Assembly: GCF_010907035.1 (NCBI RefSeq)
Contig: NZ_QUMK01000041.1
Span: forward strand, 1 to 51,362
From: Rhodopseudomonas sp. BR0M22
GTDB lineage: Bacteria > Pseudomonadota > Alphaproteobacteria > Rhizobiales > Xanthobacteraceae
DNA: 51,362 bases
Direction of reading: 5' to 3'
Made by a program: the position numbers and the translations under genes. The notes beneath the pieces are model-generated. The model made no database searches and had not been told where the DNA came from. It saw only the letters and a program-made list of their open reading frames with translations. Of the stretch, positions 26,803 through 35,720 are shown piece after piece. Position 1 is the stretch's first letter, and the number at the start of each line of letters is the position of its first letter.

Positions 26803-29637
26803 CTACGCGAAGCCGTGCTTCTTCTTGCTCTCCAGTTCCTGCGTCTTGAAGGCGTTGAAGCGGGGCAGGAACTTGTCCCAGTCGATGATGTGGGCGTCGA
26901 TTTCCGGGCCGTCGATGCAGGCGTGCTTGCGGACCATCTTGCCGTCGATCGTCACCGGCACCATGCAGGCGCCGCACATTCCCGTGGCATCCACCATGAT
27001 CGAGTTGAGGCTCGCCACGGTCTTGACGCCGTAGGGTTTGGTGAGGTCGCTGACCGCCCGCATCATCAGCGGCGGGCCGATCGCCACCACCTCGGCGATG
27101 CTGCGGCCTTTGCCTTCCTGGTTGGCCTTCATCATCTCCTCGAGCGGGCCGGTGACGAAGCCTTTGACGCCGTAGGAGCCGTCATTGGTGGTGTAGATCA
27201 GCGACAGCTGGTCGCCGAACTCCTGCTTCAGCTTGCCGACGCGCTCGTCGTCGCCGGTCCAGAACAGGAACTCCTTGGCGCGGAAGCCGGAGATCAGCGT
27301 GACGTGGTTGCCGAGCCGCAGGTGCTCGCGCATGATCGGATACACCGGCGGCAGGCCGACGCCGCCGGCGCAGAACACCACGGTCTGGTTGCCCTCATAG
27401 CGGTGCAGCTTGCTGGCGCGGCCGAGCGGGCCGGCGATGCCGGAGAACGCATCGCCGATCGCCATCCGGTTGATCTCGAGCGACGAGGTGCCCATGCCCT
27501 GCACCACGAGGTCGATGGTGCCTTTCTCTGCGTCCCAATCGGCCAGCGTCAGCGGGATCAGTTCGCCCTTCTCCCACGGCAGCACGCGGACGAACTGGCC
27601 GGCCTGGGCCGAGCGCGCCACCATCGGGGCCCGCACGGTGAACTCGACGATGCCGCCGGCGAGCGGCACCTTGCCCACGATAGTCTGCGCCACCTGGCCG
27701 AGCTCGGTGTACTTCGCGGCGCGTTCGACCCGGTCCTTGATCTCGGCCGGGGTGAACGGGATCTCGCCGACGATCTCTCGCGCCGCCGCCTGGCCGTCGC
27801 CGGCCGCGCGGATCGCGGTGGAGCCGCCACGGGCGGCGTCGCCGCCGGTGTAGACGCCGGGAATCGAAGTCCGCTGCGAGCCTTCTTCGACCTCGATGGT
27901 GCCCCATTTGTTGGTCTTCAGGCCCGGCTCGGCGTCCTTCATGATCGGGTTGGCGGTGTTGCCCAGCGCCATGATCACGAGGTCGACCGGCACCCGCTCG
28001 ATCTGCCCGGTCGGCTTCGGGCTGCGGCGGCCGGACTTGTCCGGTTCGCCGAGCTCGTTGACGTCGAGCAGCGCGTGGGTGACGAAGTGGGTGTGGTCGT
28101 CGCCGATGAATTCGCGCGGCGCGCGCAGCACCGCGAGATTGATCTCCTCTTCCAGCGCGTGATGCAGCTCCTCGACGCGAGCCGGCATCTCGCTCTTGGT
28201 GCGGCGATACACGATGGTGACGTTGCCGCCGAGCCGCTTGGCGGTGCGCGCCGCGTCCATCGCGGTGTTGCCGCCGCCGATCACGAACACGTTCTTGCCC
28301 TTCACTTCGGGCAGCGGCGTCTCGTAACGGTCGTCCAGGCCGCGCATCAGGTTGACGCGGGTCAGGAACTCGTTGGCCGACATCACGCCGAGCAGATGCT
28401 CGCCGGGCACGTTCATGAAGGTCGGCAGGCCTGCGCCGGTGCCGACGAAGATCTTCCAGAAGCCTTCGGCCTTGAGGTCTTCGAGCGTCGCGGTCTTGCC
28501 GACCACGAAATTTTTCACGAACCGGCCGCCGAGCAGGATGATCTTTTCGACGACGTCGTCGATCAGCGTGTTGGGCAGGCGGAATTCCGGAATGCCGTAG
28601 CGCAACACGCCGCCGAGGTCGTGGAACGCTTCGAAGATCGTGACCGGGAAGCCCTCGACCGCCAGCAAGTACGCGTTGATCAGACCCGACGGACCGGAGC
28701 CGACCACCGCGATCGGCGGTTTCACCGCTGCCGCCCAGGGTGAGATGCGGCCGGCGAAGCGCGCATTGGCGTTGGGATCGACCAGCTTCTGATGTTCGGG
28801 CAGATACCATTCGAGCTGGCCGATTTCGATCGGACGCTTGGTATGGGTGCAGACGCCCTGGCACTGCAGTTCCTGCGGGCAGACGCGGCCGGTGACGTTC
28901 GGCAGCGGGTTGCAGCTCTCGATCAGCTCCAAGGCTTCGCGATGCTTGCCGTTGCCGAGCAGGTCCAGCATCTCGGGGATGTGGATCTTCACCGGACAGC
29001 CGCCCTTGGCTTCCTTCCGGCCCTGGATCAGAACGCCGAGCTCGCACGGCTTGTCGTCGCACTGCTTGTCGCGCATCACCTCGAGCCAGACGAACAGCTC
29101 GCACTCGCGCACCGAGTAGCCGATCGACTGGTAGCCGAGATAGCCCTGGTTCACGAGTTCGAAGTCGATCGCGCGCTCTTCCGCCGGACGGATGTAGGGC
29201 GGGATGAACGCTTCGCCCGGCCAGCCTTCCGACAGGTTCTCGAACATCGGGTAGCGACCGCGCAGGTGCACGTCGATCGCCTTGATGAACTTGCGCTTGA
29301 ACTTCAGCGGCAGCGCCCAGATGAAGCGCTGCAGGATCGTCGACATGTCGTCGCCGCGTGCGAGCAGATTCCACAGCGTGGTGGTGAAGGCTTCACCCAG
29401 CTCCGGCTGCTGGAATTCCCAGACGATGGCCTGGGTGCCGTCCGCGATGAACATGTTGCGCAGCGACGCCGGGTCGTTGACCAGGCGCTTCTGCAAGAGC
29501 GCGAGCTGCTTCTGGAAGATGCCGACAGCCTCGCTGTTCTGCAGCTCTTCCAGTTCGCTCTTGGAGCTTTCCAGCGTGCTGCGCGCCTGTTGGTAGCGCA
29601 GCACGTCGCTGGAGACCGTTCCGGTGACGTCGCTCAT
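26803..29637 (-). CDS. Single-chain NfnAB-like ferredoxin:NAD(P) transhydrogenase
   Basis: A 944-aa flavoprotein. After about 130 unassigned residues comes a GltD/NfnB-like part with cysteine clusters (CNPLPNVTGRVCP then QCQGVC), a FAD Rossmann motif GSGPSG at 313 and an NAD(P) motif IGGGNTAMDAA near 454. A C-terminal NfnA-like part (from about 650) has a FAD/NAD reductase fold and a [2Fe-2S] site: Asp883, Cys888, Cys891, Cys907 in DATGMCGAC and KHAC. In Nfn these are two subunits that bifurcate electrons between NADPH, NAD and ferredoxin. Its ATG overlaps the stop of the upstream oxidoreductase by 4 bp (ATGA), so the two are translationally coupled. Bifurcation is inferred; glutamate synthase or sulfide dehydrogenase-type activity is the alternative. 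Confidence 0.85.
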   Translation of the reverse strand: MSDVTGTVSSDVLRYQQARSTLESSKSELEELQNSEAVGIFQKQLALLQKRLVNDPASLRNMFIADGTQAIVWEFQQPELGEAFTTTLWNLLARGDDMSTILQRFIWALPLKFKRKFIKAIDVHLRGRYPMFENLSEGWPGEAFIPPYIRPAEERAIDFELVNQGYLGYQSIGYSVRECELFVWLEVMRDKQCDDKPCELGVLIQGRKEAKGGCPVKIHIPEMLDLLGNGKHREALELIESCNPLPNVTGRVCPQELQCQGVCTHTKRPIEIGQLEWYLPEHQKLVDPNANARFAGRISPWAAAVKPPIAVVGSGPSGLINAYLLAVEGFPVTIFEAFHDLGGVLRYGIPEFRLPNTLIDDVVEKIILLGGRFVKNFVVGKTATLEDLKAEGFWKIFVGTGAGLPTFMNVPGEHLLGVMSANEFLTRVNLMRGLDDRYETPLPEVKGKNVFVIGGGNTAMDAARTAKRLGGNVTIVYRRTKSEMPARVEELHHALEEEINLAVLRAPREFIGDDHTHFVTHALLDVNELGEPDKSGRRSPKPTGQIERVPVDLVIMALGNTANPIMKDAEPGLKTNKWGTIEVEEGSQRTSIPGVYTGGDAARGGSTAIRAAGDGQAAAREIVGEIPFTPAEIKDRVERAAKYTELGQVAQTIVGKVPLAGGIVEFTVRAPMVARSAQAGQFVRVLPWEKGELIPLTLADWDAEKGTIDLVVQGMGTSSLEINRMAIGDAFSGIAGPLGRASKLHRYEGNQTVVFCAGGVGLPPVYPIMREHLRLGNHVTLISGFRAKEFLFWTGDDERVGKLKQEFGDQLSLIYTTNDGSYGVKGFVTGPLEEMMKANQEGKGRSIAEVVAIGPPLMMRAVSDLTKPYGVKTVASLNSIMVDATGMCGACMVPVTIDGKMVRKHACIDGPEIDAHIIDWDKFLPRFNAFKTQELESKKKHGFA

Positions 29638-32600
29638 CGAATGATCTCCGCATCGCAGTTGGCCGCTGCGCGGCTCAGTTTGGCCGACAGTTCAGCCGTC
29701 ACCTTGAGCTTGCCGAACACGCCGGGGATGACGTGGGCGACGTCCTTCGGGGCGCCGTCGACGACGATCTTGGTGAGTTCGAACACTTCCGGCACGTCCT
29801 GGTAGCAGCTCTTGCAGTTGGTGCATTTGCCGAGGTCCGCATCGTCGATGTGGATCGGCTCGGCGCCGTTGCCATTGGCGGCCTTGGCGCCGTTGCTCGC
29901 CGCCGCCGCGGCCGGCGCCGGGGCGAAGCCGTTCATCAGCGCACTGAGGCCGTTCGCCGCCGGGGCGTTGGACGAGGCCGCCAGTTCGCTCATGCCGCGC
30001 GCGATCTGATCGAGCGAGGACTCGCGAGCCTTGACCTGTTCCTCGTACTGCTGTTGCAGCGCCTCCAGTTCGACGCGGTGGCTCTCGTCGAGCGCACGGA
30101 CGTCGAAGCCGGCCAGCACCTGCAGCGTGCGCCAGTACTTGCGCCGTTCCTCGACCAGCGCCACCACGGTGTCGCCGACCGACAGCTTGATCAGCTTCTT
30201 GTCGGCGTCGGTGGCGTGGATGTAGGGCGTCTTGCCGACGCGCGCGGCCGGGTCAAGCGCGACGTATTCGTCGATCGGCAGCGCGTCGGCGCCCTCCTTC
30301 AGCGGCTTGAACTGCTTGCGGAAGCGGACTTCGGTGTGGGCGAAGTCGGCCGGCGTCAGCTTGGCCTTCAACAGCTGGGTGGTGCCGTTGTCATCGACAT
30401 ATTCGATCGACTTCGACGCCCAGTCCTGATCGGCTTCCGGATTGCCGTCGAGCGAGAAAGCGCGCTCGTTCTTGCCGGTCTTGCGCGGGTCGTGGACGAA
30501 CACCGGGTTCATCCGGCTCTCGACCGCGAGGCGCGCCTGGCGGCTCGCCGCGGCGTCGCCGATGCCGTGCTCGGCTTGGCACGGCGTATAGACGTCGAGC
30601 ACCGCCGGCGACGAGGTGTGGTTCAGGAACTCCATCACGTTCTTCAGGAAGTGGCCCTGCAGCGCGGTCGCGGTCTGCACCACGAACACGCTGGGATGGA
30701 ACGAGGCGATCAGGCCGAGCTCCTTGCGGGATTCCTGCTTGCCGTGCTGGGCGATGCCGAACCGCGACAGGTCGCTGTCCTGGCCGGTGAGGCTCGCCGT
30801 CGAGGTCTGGCCGCCGGTGTTGGAATAGGCACCGGTGTTCAGCACCACGACCTTGATCGGGGTCTTGGTGGCGAGCAGACGCGACAGCGCGCCGAAGCCG
30901 ATGTCGTAGGTGGCGCCGTCGCCGCCCATGCTCAGCACGGTCGGCAGCATCGACCGCTCTTCCGGGGTGAATTCGCTCCAGCCGAAGTAGCGGAAGTAAC
31001 CCTCGTGCTTGGCCGCATCATAGGCGTCGGCGAGTTCGAGCTTGGCGATGCGCAGCGCCCGGACGTCCTCCGACGCCTTGGCGGTGAGACCTTCGAAGAT
31101 GCCCTTGGCGACGGCAGGCGTGTCCTGGAACAGGCTGTTTACCCACGGATCGGTGTAGGGGTTGAACGGGAAGGTCGACGCATAGACGCTCGAGCAGCCG
31201 GTGGCGTTTGCGATCACCATACCGGACGGGCCGTTGCCGGTCGGGCCGCTCTCGTAGTTGTAGAGCCGCTTCTCCAGCGTCTTCAGGGTCTGGTCGATCC
31301 GGGCGGCGCGCGCGTCGTCGCCGGCGACCAGCGCCCGCTTGGCATTGAGCTGGTCGATCAGGTTCTCCAGCTCGCGGATGTGGTCCTTGCGGCGCTTGTC
31401 GTGGATCGCGTGGTTGGTCGAGGTGACCAGACGGATCGCGGTGACTTCGCCGCAGCCGCGGCAGGCGCCGTGGCCGCCGGTGGTCGCGTAGTAATTGGCG
31501 CGATCAAGCATCAGGCGCTTGGTCTCGCCTTCCGGCTTGGTGGCACTTTCGGTGAACCGGGCGGGAGTGTTCGGGGTGCGGCTGAGAAATTCGAACCGCG
31601 CCTGGAGCTGCTCCAGCATCGGCTCGTCCTGCTCACGATCGACCAGCGCGCCGGGGCCGCAGACGTCGATACATTCGAGACAGCCCGAGCACTTCCACGG
31701 ATCGACGCTCACCGAATACAGGCCGCCGGTGCCCGGCTGGCTCTTCTCCATCGCGTCGAAGAACGGCCGGGTGCGGGCCACCGGATACACCGACAGCGCC
31801 GCCGACAGCTTGCCGAAGTTGCGGTTCAGCGTGGCGTTGTCGACGTTCAGCGCTTCGGCAGCCTGCGCCACGATGTCGTGGAACGGCTTGTCGTCCTTAG
31901 CCTGGCGATACACGTCGCGGATCGCCTCGGTCAGCGCCGGCACCTTCTCGCGAAGCGCGTCTTGCTGAGCCGGCGCGATGTCGAGCTGCTTGATCGCGGT
32001 CAGCAGCAGTTCGTGGATGTCGTGCACCGCATTCGGGATCGCCGCGTCCGGGCAGACCAACGCGCATTCCATACAACCGGTGCAGAGGTCGGCCTTGAAC
32101 TCCGGCACGTTGCGTCGGAACAGGCCCTTGTCCTTGGCGGCGGCGGAGCCGGCCGGCATGAACATGCCGATGCCCGGCAGCACCGGCGCCTCCGCAATGG
32201 TGCCGTCGCGGAACGGCGCGGCGAGCACGTCGTCGTAGTACTCCGGATCGAGGAAGCCCGAAGCCTGCGCCGGCGCCGCGACGCGGCACATCGAGGCCGA
32301 GATCGAGGCGTCGCGCTTGGCCTTCGGCGCCGCCTTGATGGCGTCCTCGCTGAACTCCGGCGCGTCGACATCGACCTTGTGGGTGGCCTCGAGACCCTCG
32401 CGGATCACCGCCATGTTGCCTTCGACGATGTCGCCGCCCTTGGCGCCGAACTTCTTCGAGATCTGCTGACGGATCTTGTTGAGCATCGCGTCCTGCGAGG
32501 CGTCGGCGACCACGCGGTCGACATTGCCGCACACCGCGCCGATGAAGGCGATGCCCATCATGCGGGTTTCGAGTTCGGCGGTGGGTGCGTGGCGCTTGGC

Positions 32601-34622
32601 CACCGCGAAGGCGTCGATGACGTAGAACTTGATCTTCTTGTCGCGGATGGTCTGGCGCGCCTTGGCGGGCAGATCACGCCACACTTCGAGCGGCGACAGG
32701 TTGGTCTGCAGGATGAAGGTGCCGCCCGCGACCAGGCCGCGCAGCGGGTTGGTATGCACGAACACCTTGTGGTCCGGCGAGATCACGATCTCGACGTCTT
32801 CCAGTTCGGCATTGGTGATCTTCACCGGCTCCGGCGACAGCGTGATGTAGTAGTTGGTCGGCGCGCCGCTCTTTTCCGAGCCGTATTTCGGCGCCGACTT
32901 CGAATGCATGTCGAGCGCGCCGGCCAGGATGTCGGTGAGCAGCTTGCCGGACGCGATGGTGCCGTAGCCGCCGATCGAGTGGAAGCGGATGCGGAACGCG
33001 GAGGGCGGCAGCAGATTCGGGTTCTGCCCCGTCGGCAGCGCCATGAACTGGGTTTCCGGATACGCCGCCTTCAGCCGGTTCTGTAGCGCCTCCATCCGCG
33101 GCGACGGGTTCTCGGTGAAGAACTTGGTGCCGAGATACACGAACGGCGCCGAGTCCTGCTTCTCCATATTGGCGTAGCAGGCGATCAGGTCGCGCGGCTG
33201 CAGGTCGTGGCCGCCGAGGCCGAAGATCGCGGTGGTGATCTTCGGCAGTTTGGCCAGCGCCGGAATGCCGGCGTGACGGACGCCGGCGTCGCCGTTCTCC
33301 CGGGCCTTGCACAGCGCCTGGGTGACGAGCTGGGTCAGCGCGGTGACGTCCGAGCGCTCCAACACGGTGACGGCGGTCTTGCCCTTCAGCGCTTCGACCA
33401 GCTCGGCTTCCGGGAATGGCTGCAGCATCTTGATCGATACCACGCCGACCTTCTTGCCCTGCGAGCGCAGATAAGCCGCGACCGCTTCGGCGTCGTCGGT
33501 GACCGAGCCGAGGCCGACCACGACGTGCTCGGCGTCGTCGCACATATAGGTCATCACCGGCTTGTATTCGCGCCCCGTCAGCGCGGCGTATTCGGCCATC
33601 GCTTCGGTGACGAAGCGCGGCACCGCATTGGCGAAGTGCGTGCGGTGGTCGACCGCGCCGGCCTGGAAGTCGGGCTGGTTCTGCACGCCGCCGGTCAGGC
33701 CCGGATTGTCGATATCGACCAGCGCCGGCACGAGCTGCCGGCTGCCCTTCTCGGGCGCATTGATCCACTGCCGCTTCCACGGGCCGCGCAGCTCTTCCGG
33801 CACGTAGGAGAGCGTCTCGACCACGATAGTACCGGCATTATCGGTCTCGATCGTGTCGGCGTTGTCGTCGAGGAACTTCCTGAGCGAGGCGAGGTCGGCC
33901 GGCATGAAGTCGGCCTCGTGCCGCAGCAGATACTGCTTGAGCTGGAACACGCGGCCCTTGGCGCCGAACAGCATCTCCTGCGCCACGGTCGGGCACTTGA
34001 TGCGGCCGGCCGGGTCACCGAGGAATTCCTTGAGCAGCTCCGGCTCCGGCATCAGCGCTTCGGAAAGCATGTGCGAGGTCGCAAAGCCGTCCATCGCGTT
34101 GGCGACCGGGATCAGCGAGGTCGCGGCGACTTTATAAGAGATCGCCGCGAGGTCGGCGGCTTCCTGCGGATTGGAGCCGAACAGGATGGTGTAGCCCGAC
34201 GACAGCAGCGCATAGACGTCGTCGTGGCCGGCCATCACGTTCAGCGAATGCTTCGACACCACGCGCGCGGCGACCTGCAGCACGAAGCCGCCGACCTTCT
34301 TGCCGACGGTGACGTAGTGCGACTCCAGGCCGTACAAGATGCCCTGGCTCGATGAGGCGTTGGAGACGAACTTGCCGCCGGTCAGCGCCGCGCCGAGCGC
34401 GCCGGACTGCGCCGAGTGCTCGCCTTCCGGCTCGAAGAAGAACGGATGCTTGCCCCAGACGTTGCAGCCGCCGGACGAGCGGAACGCCTCATAGATTTCC
34501 GAGATCTCGGTCGAAGGCGTGATCGGGTAGCCGATGACGCCGCCGCAGACATGCCCCATCACCTGCGCCACCGCGCCGTTGCCGTGGATCACTGAGGGAA
34601 TGCCAGGATATTTTGCGTTCAT
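29634..34622 (-). CDS. Pyruvate/2-oxoacid:ferredoxin oxidoreductase, extended
   Basis: A NifJ/PFOR-type enzyme that oxidatively decarboxylates a 2-oxoacid (probably pyruvate) to acyl-CoA and reduces ferredoxin or flavodoxin, or runs in reverse. The 1662 aa exceed the usual ~1200. In order: TPP-pyrimidine domain (GYPITPSTEI), transketolase C-like domain, gamma domain (FHSIGGYGT), two [4Fe-4S] motifs (Cys847 in CTGCMEC, Cys978 in CSGCLEC), and the TPP domain (Cys1054 in GACRGCGE, GGDGATYDIG near 1233, NTGGQTS). Extras: about 130 residues between the two Cys motifs, a charged coiled-coil insert near 1070-1130, and an Ala/Asn-rich linker leading to CTNCKSC at 1600, like a fused ferredoxin. Substrate is not certain. 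Confidence 0.9.
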   Translation of the reverse strand: MNAKYPGIPSVIHGNGAVAQVMGHVCGGVIGYPITPSTEISEIYEAFRSSGGCNVWGKHPFFFEPEGEHSAQSGALGAALTGGKFVSNASSSQGILYGLESHYVTVGKKVGGFVLQVAARVVSKHSLNVMAGHDDVYALLSSGYTILFGSNPQEAADLAAISYKVAATSLIPVANAMDGFATSHMLSEALMPEPELLKEFLGDPAGRIKCPTVAQEMLFGAKGRVFQLKQYLLRHEADFMPADLASLRKFLDDNADTIETDNAGTIVVETLSYVPEELRGPWKRQWINAPEKGSRQLVPALVDIDNPGLTGGVQNQPDFQAGAVDHRTHFANAVPRFVTEAMAEYAALTGREYKPVMTYMCDDAEHVVVGLGSVTDDAEAVAAYLRSQGKKVGVVSIKMLQPFPEAELVEALKGKTAVTVLERSDVTALTQLVTQALCKARENGDAGVRHAGIPALAKLPKITTAIFGLGGHDLQPRDLIACYANMEKQDSAPFVYLGTKFFTENPSPRMEALQNRLKAAYPETQFMALPTGQNPNLLPPSAFRIRFHSIGGYGTIASGKLLTDILAGALDMHSKSAPKYGSEKSGAPTNYYITLSPEPVKITNAELEDVEIVISPDHKVFVHTNPLRGLVAGGTFILQTNLSPLEVWRDLPAKARQTIRDKKIKFYVIDAFAVAKRHAPTAELETRMMGIAFIGAVCGNVDRVVADASQDAMLNKIRQQISKKFGAKGGDIVEGNMAVIREGLEATHKVDVDAPEFSEDAIKAAPKAKRDASISASMCRVAAPAQASGFLDPEYYDDVLAAPFRDGTIAEAPVLPGIGMFMPAGSAAAKDKGLFRRNVPEFKADLCTGCMECALVCPDAAIPNAVHDIHELLLTAIKQLDIAPAQQDALREKVPALTEAIRDVYRQAKDDKPFHDIVAQAAEALNVDNATLNRNFGKLSAALSVYPVARTRPFFDAMEKSQPGTGGLYSVSVDPWKCSGCLECIDVCGPGALVDREQDEPMLEQLQARFEFLSRTPNTPARFTESATKPEGETKRLMLDRANYYATTGGHGACRGCGEVTAIRLVTSTNHAIHDKRRKDHIRELENLIDQLNAKRALVAGDDARAARIDQTLKTLEKRLYNYESGPTGNGPSGMVIANATGCSSVYASTFPFNPYTDPWVNSLFQDTPAVAKGIFEGLTAKASEDVRALRIAKLELADAYDAAKHEGYFRYFGWSEFTPEERSMLPTVLSMGGDGATYDIGFGALSRLLATKTPIKVVVLNTGAYSNTGGQTSTASLTGQDSDLSRFGIAQHGKQESRKELGLIASFHPSVFVVQTATALQGHFLKNVMEFLNHTSSPAVLDVYTPCQAEHGIGDAAASRQARLAVESRMNPVFVHDPRKTGKNERAFSLDGNPEADQDWASKSIEYVDDNGTTQLLKAKLTPADFAHTEVRFRKQFKPLKEGADALPIDEYVALDPAARVGKTPYIHATDADKKLIKLSVGDTVVALVEERRKYWRTLQVLAGFDVRALDESHRVELEALQQQYEEQVKARESSLDQIARGMSELAASSNAPAANGLSALMNGFAPAPAAAAASNGAKAANGNGAEPIHIDDADLGKCTNCKSCYQDVPEVFELTKIVVDGAPKDVAHVIPGVFGKLKVTAELSAKLSRAAANCDAEIIR

Positions 34623-34835
34623 GGGGTCCGTCCGTTCTTGCGTGTCTTGCGTTGGATCGGCGGAGCGAACCCGCCGTGTTGCGTGGGGCCATCTCAGGGG
34701 AAAGGTGTATCGATGCCGGGCGGCTGCTGAGGCAGCGGCCGGGCAGAACCTCCTCGTGGCCTTGTGATTGACTGCTCGCGAGGTATCAGGGCCTCGCTGG
34801 CAGAGACGTTGCGTTGTGTGCGGTGCAGTAGCACG

Positions 34836-34850
34836 CAGGGGAAACCCCTG
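34836..34850. promoter_or_regulatory. Perfect 6-bp hairpin/dyad beside the FNR-type box
   Basis: CAGGGG-AAA-CCCCTG, directly adjoining the TTGA half-site at 34853. It could be a second operator or an RNA hairpin in a leader; no T-run follows on either side. Confidence 0.45.
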
Positions 34851-34852
34851 AT

Positions 34853-34866
34853 TTGACGCGCATCAA
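34853..34866. promoter_or_regulatory. FNR/FixK-type binding site
   Basis: TTGACGCGCATCAA, that is TTGA-N6-TCAA, one base from the TTGAT-N4-ATCAA consensus of FNR, FixK and AadR regulators. It is dyad-symmetric and centred between the divergent oxidoreductase and DUF2478 genes, about 237 bp from each start codon, so either or both could be controlled by anaerobiosis. Confidence 0.6.
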
Positions 34867-35003
34867 AGCGCAAAAAATATGGATCAGAGAGCAATAAAAT
34901 TACGCATCGCCCAAACAACAGGCGGTGCTAGTTGCTTTTGCATACGATCTTCGATCGCATCGTCCCCATTGGTCCGAAAGCAGAATTTCCGCTGGCGTCG
35001 CCT

Positions 35004-35027
35004 CGTTATATACTGTCATATATGACG
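35004..35027. promoter_or_regulatory. Candidate ModE-binding Mo-box
   Basis: CGTTATAT-N8-ATATGACG: two half-sites, 7 of 8 positions in inverted symmetry. It has the same 8-8-8 layout as the E. coli ModE operator as I recall it (CGTTATAT-N8-ACATAACG). It lies 80 bp before the DUF2478 start at 35107. ModE is encoded 1 kb downstream. Confidence 0.65.
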
Positions 35028-35106
35028 ATGGCGGAGCGCAGGGGTATCTGCCCGCCGCTCGTGCTCTCTCGACAGCGGAGCGCCGCCAAGCCGCGGCGAT
35101 GGGCCG

Positions 35107-35676
35107 ATGACCTTCGACTCTCAATGCGATCTGGCTGCTCTGGTCTATGAACGCGGCGAGGACCCGGACCAGGTGCTCGGCGAATTCGCCGCCGACCTCA
35201 ATTCACAGGGATACCGCGCAGTCGGGCTGGTGCAGGTCGGCCCGCGCGGTGACGAGACCCGCGGACTGTCGGCGCGGCTGGTGCATTCCGGCGAGCAGAT
35301 TTCGCTGTATCAGGATCTCGGTCCGATGGCCGAAGGCTGCAGGCTCGATCCGAGCCGCCTGCTCGATGCCGGCGCGCGGGTCGCGTGCGCCCTGGCGCAG
35401 GGAGCCGATCTGCTGATCATCAATCGGTTCGGCCAGCAGGAGACCGAAGGCAGGGGCTTGCTGCATCTGATCGTCGAGGCGCTCAGCGCCGACGTGCCGC
35501 TGGTGATCGCAGTGCCGAGCCATCGCTTCGACGCCTGGATCAAATTCGCCGACGGCATGAGCGTGCGGCTGAAATGCGAGCGGCGCGCGCTCGATCAATG
35601 GTGGGGCAAGCTGCATGGCCGCAGCTTCCGCCGTCCCGCCCACCCTCACGTCAGCGTCTGCGAGGCACTGAAGTAA
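35107..35676 (+). CDS. DUF2478 family protein (copy 1)
   Basis: A 189-aa cytoplasmic protein of the DUF2478 family, which I recall being encoded near molybdate transport genes. Family features here are AALVYERGEDPDQVLGEFA, GYRAVGLVQ, ISLYQDLGPMAEGCRLDPSRL, LLIINRFGQQETEGRGLLH and VPLVIAVPSHRFDAW. The fold suggests a nucleotide-binding protein, but no Walker motif is visible. A Mo-box and an FNR-type box precede it, so molybdate and oxygen control is likely. A second copy lies after modC. Role unknown. Confidence 0.85.
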   Translation: MTFDSQCDLAALVYERGEDPDQVLGEFAADLNSQGYRAVGLVQVGPRGDETRGLSARLVHSGEQISLYQDLGPMAEGCRLDPSRLLDAGARVACALAQGADLLIINRFGQQETEGRGLLHLIVEALSADVPLVIAVPSHRFDAWIKFADGMSVRLKCERRALDQWWGKLHGRSFRRPAHPHVSVCEALK

Positions 35677-35720
35677 TGGGTGGGCGCGACCTGTTGTCGC
35701 TTGAACCGATCGCGACAGGC

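Larger units (their letters stand above)
34623..35106. promoter_or_regulatory. Divergent control region of PFOR-Nfn and DUF2478 genes
   Basis: 484 bp without a credible gene. It contains, from left to right, a small GCTGC/GCAGC hairpin at 34723-34736, a CAGGGG-AAA-CCCCTG hairpin at 34836-34850, an FNR/FixK-type box at 34853-34866 and a Mo-box at 35004-35027. The oxidoreductase start is about 230 bp from the FNR-type box, so its mRNA leader may be long. I found no -24/-12 (sigma-54) promoter on the oxidoreductase strand. The stretch 34860-34935 is A/T-rich for this genome. Confidence 0.6.

Noticed and set aside
29733-33086. Plus-strand frame of more than 1100 codons opposite the PFOR gene
   Set aside because: The opposite strand encodes a recognisable enzyme with Fe-S and TPP motifs; the antisense product has only His/Arg/Gly-rich sequence and no family motif.
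34623-34852. Sigma-54 (-24/-12) promoter and NifA site for the PFOR operon
   Set aside because: I looked for TGGCAC-N5-TTGC and TGT-N10-ACA patterns on the relevant strand and found none convincing.
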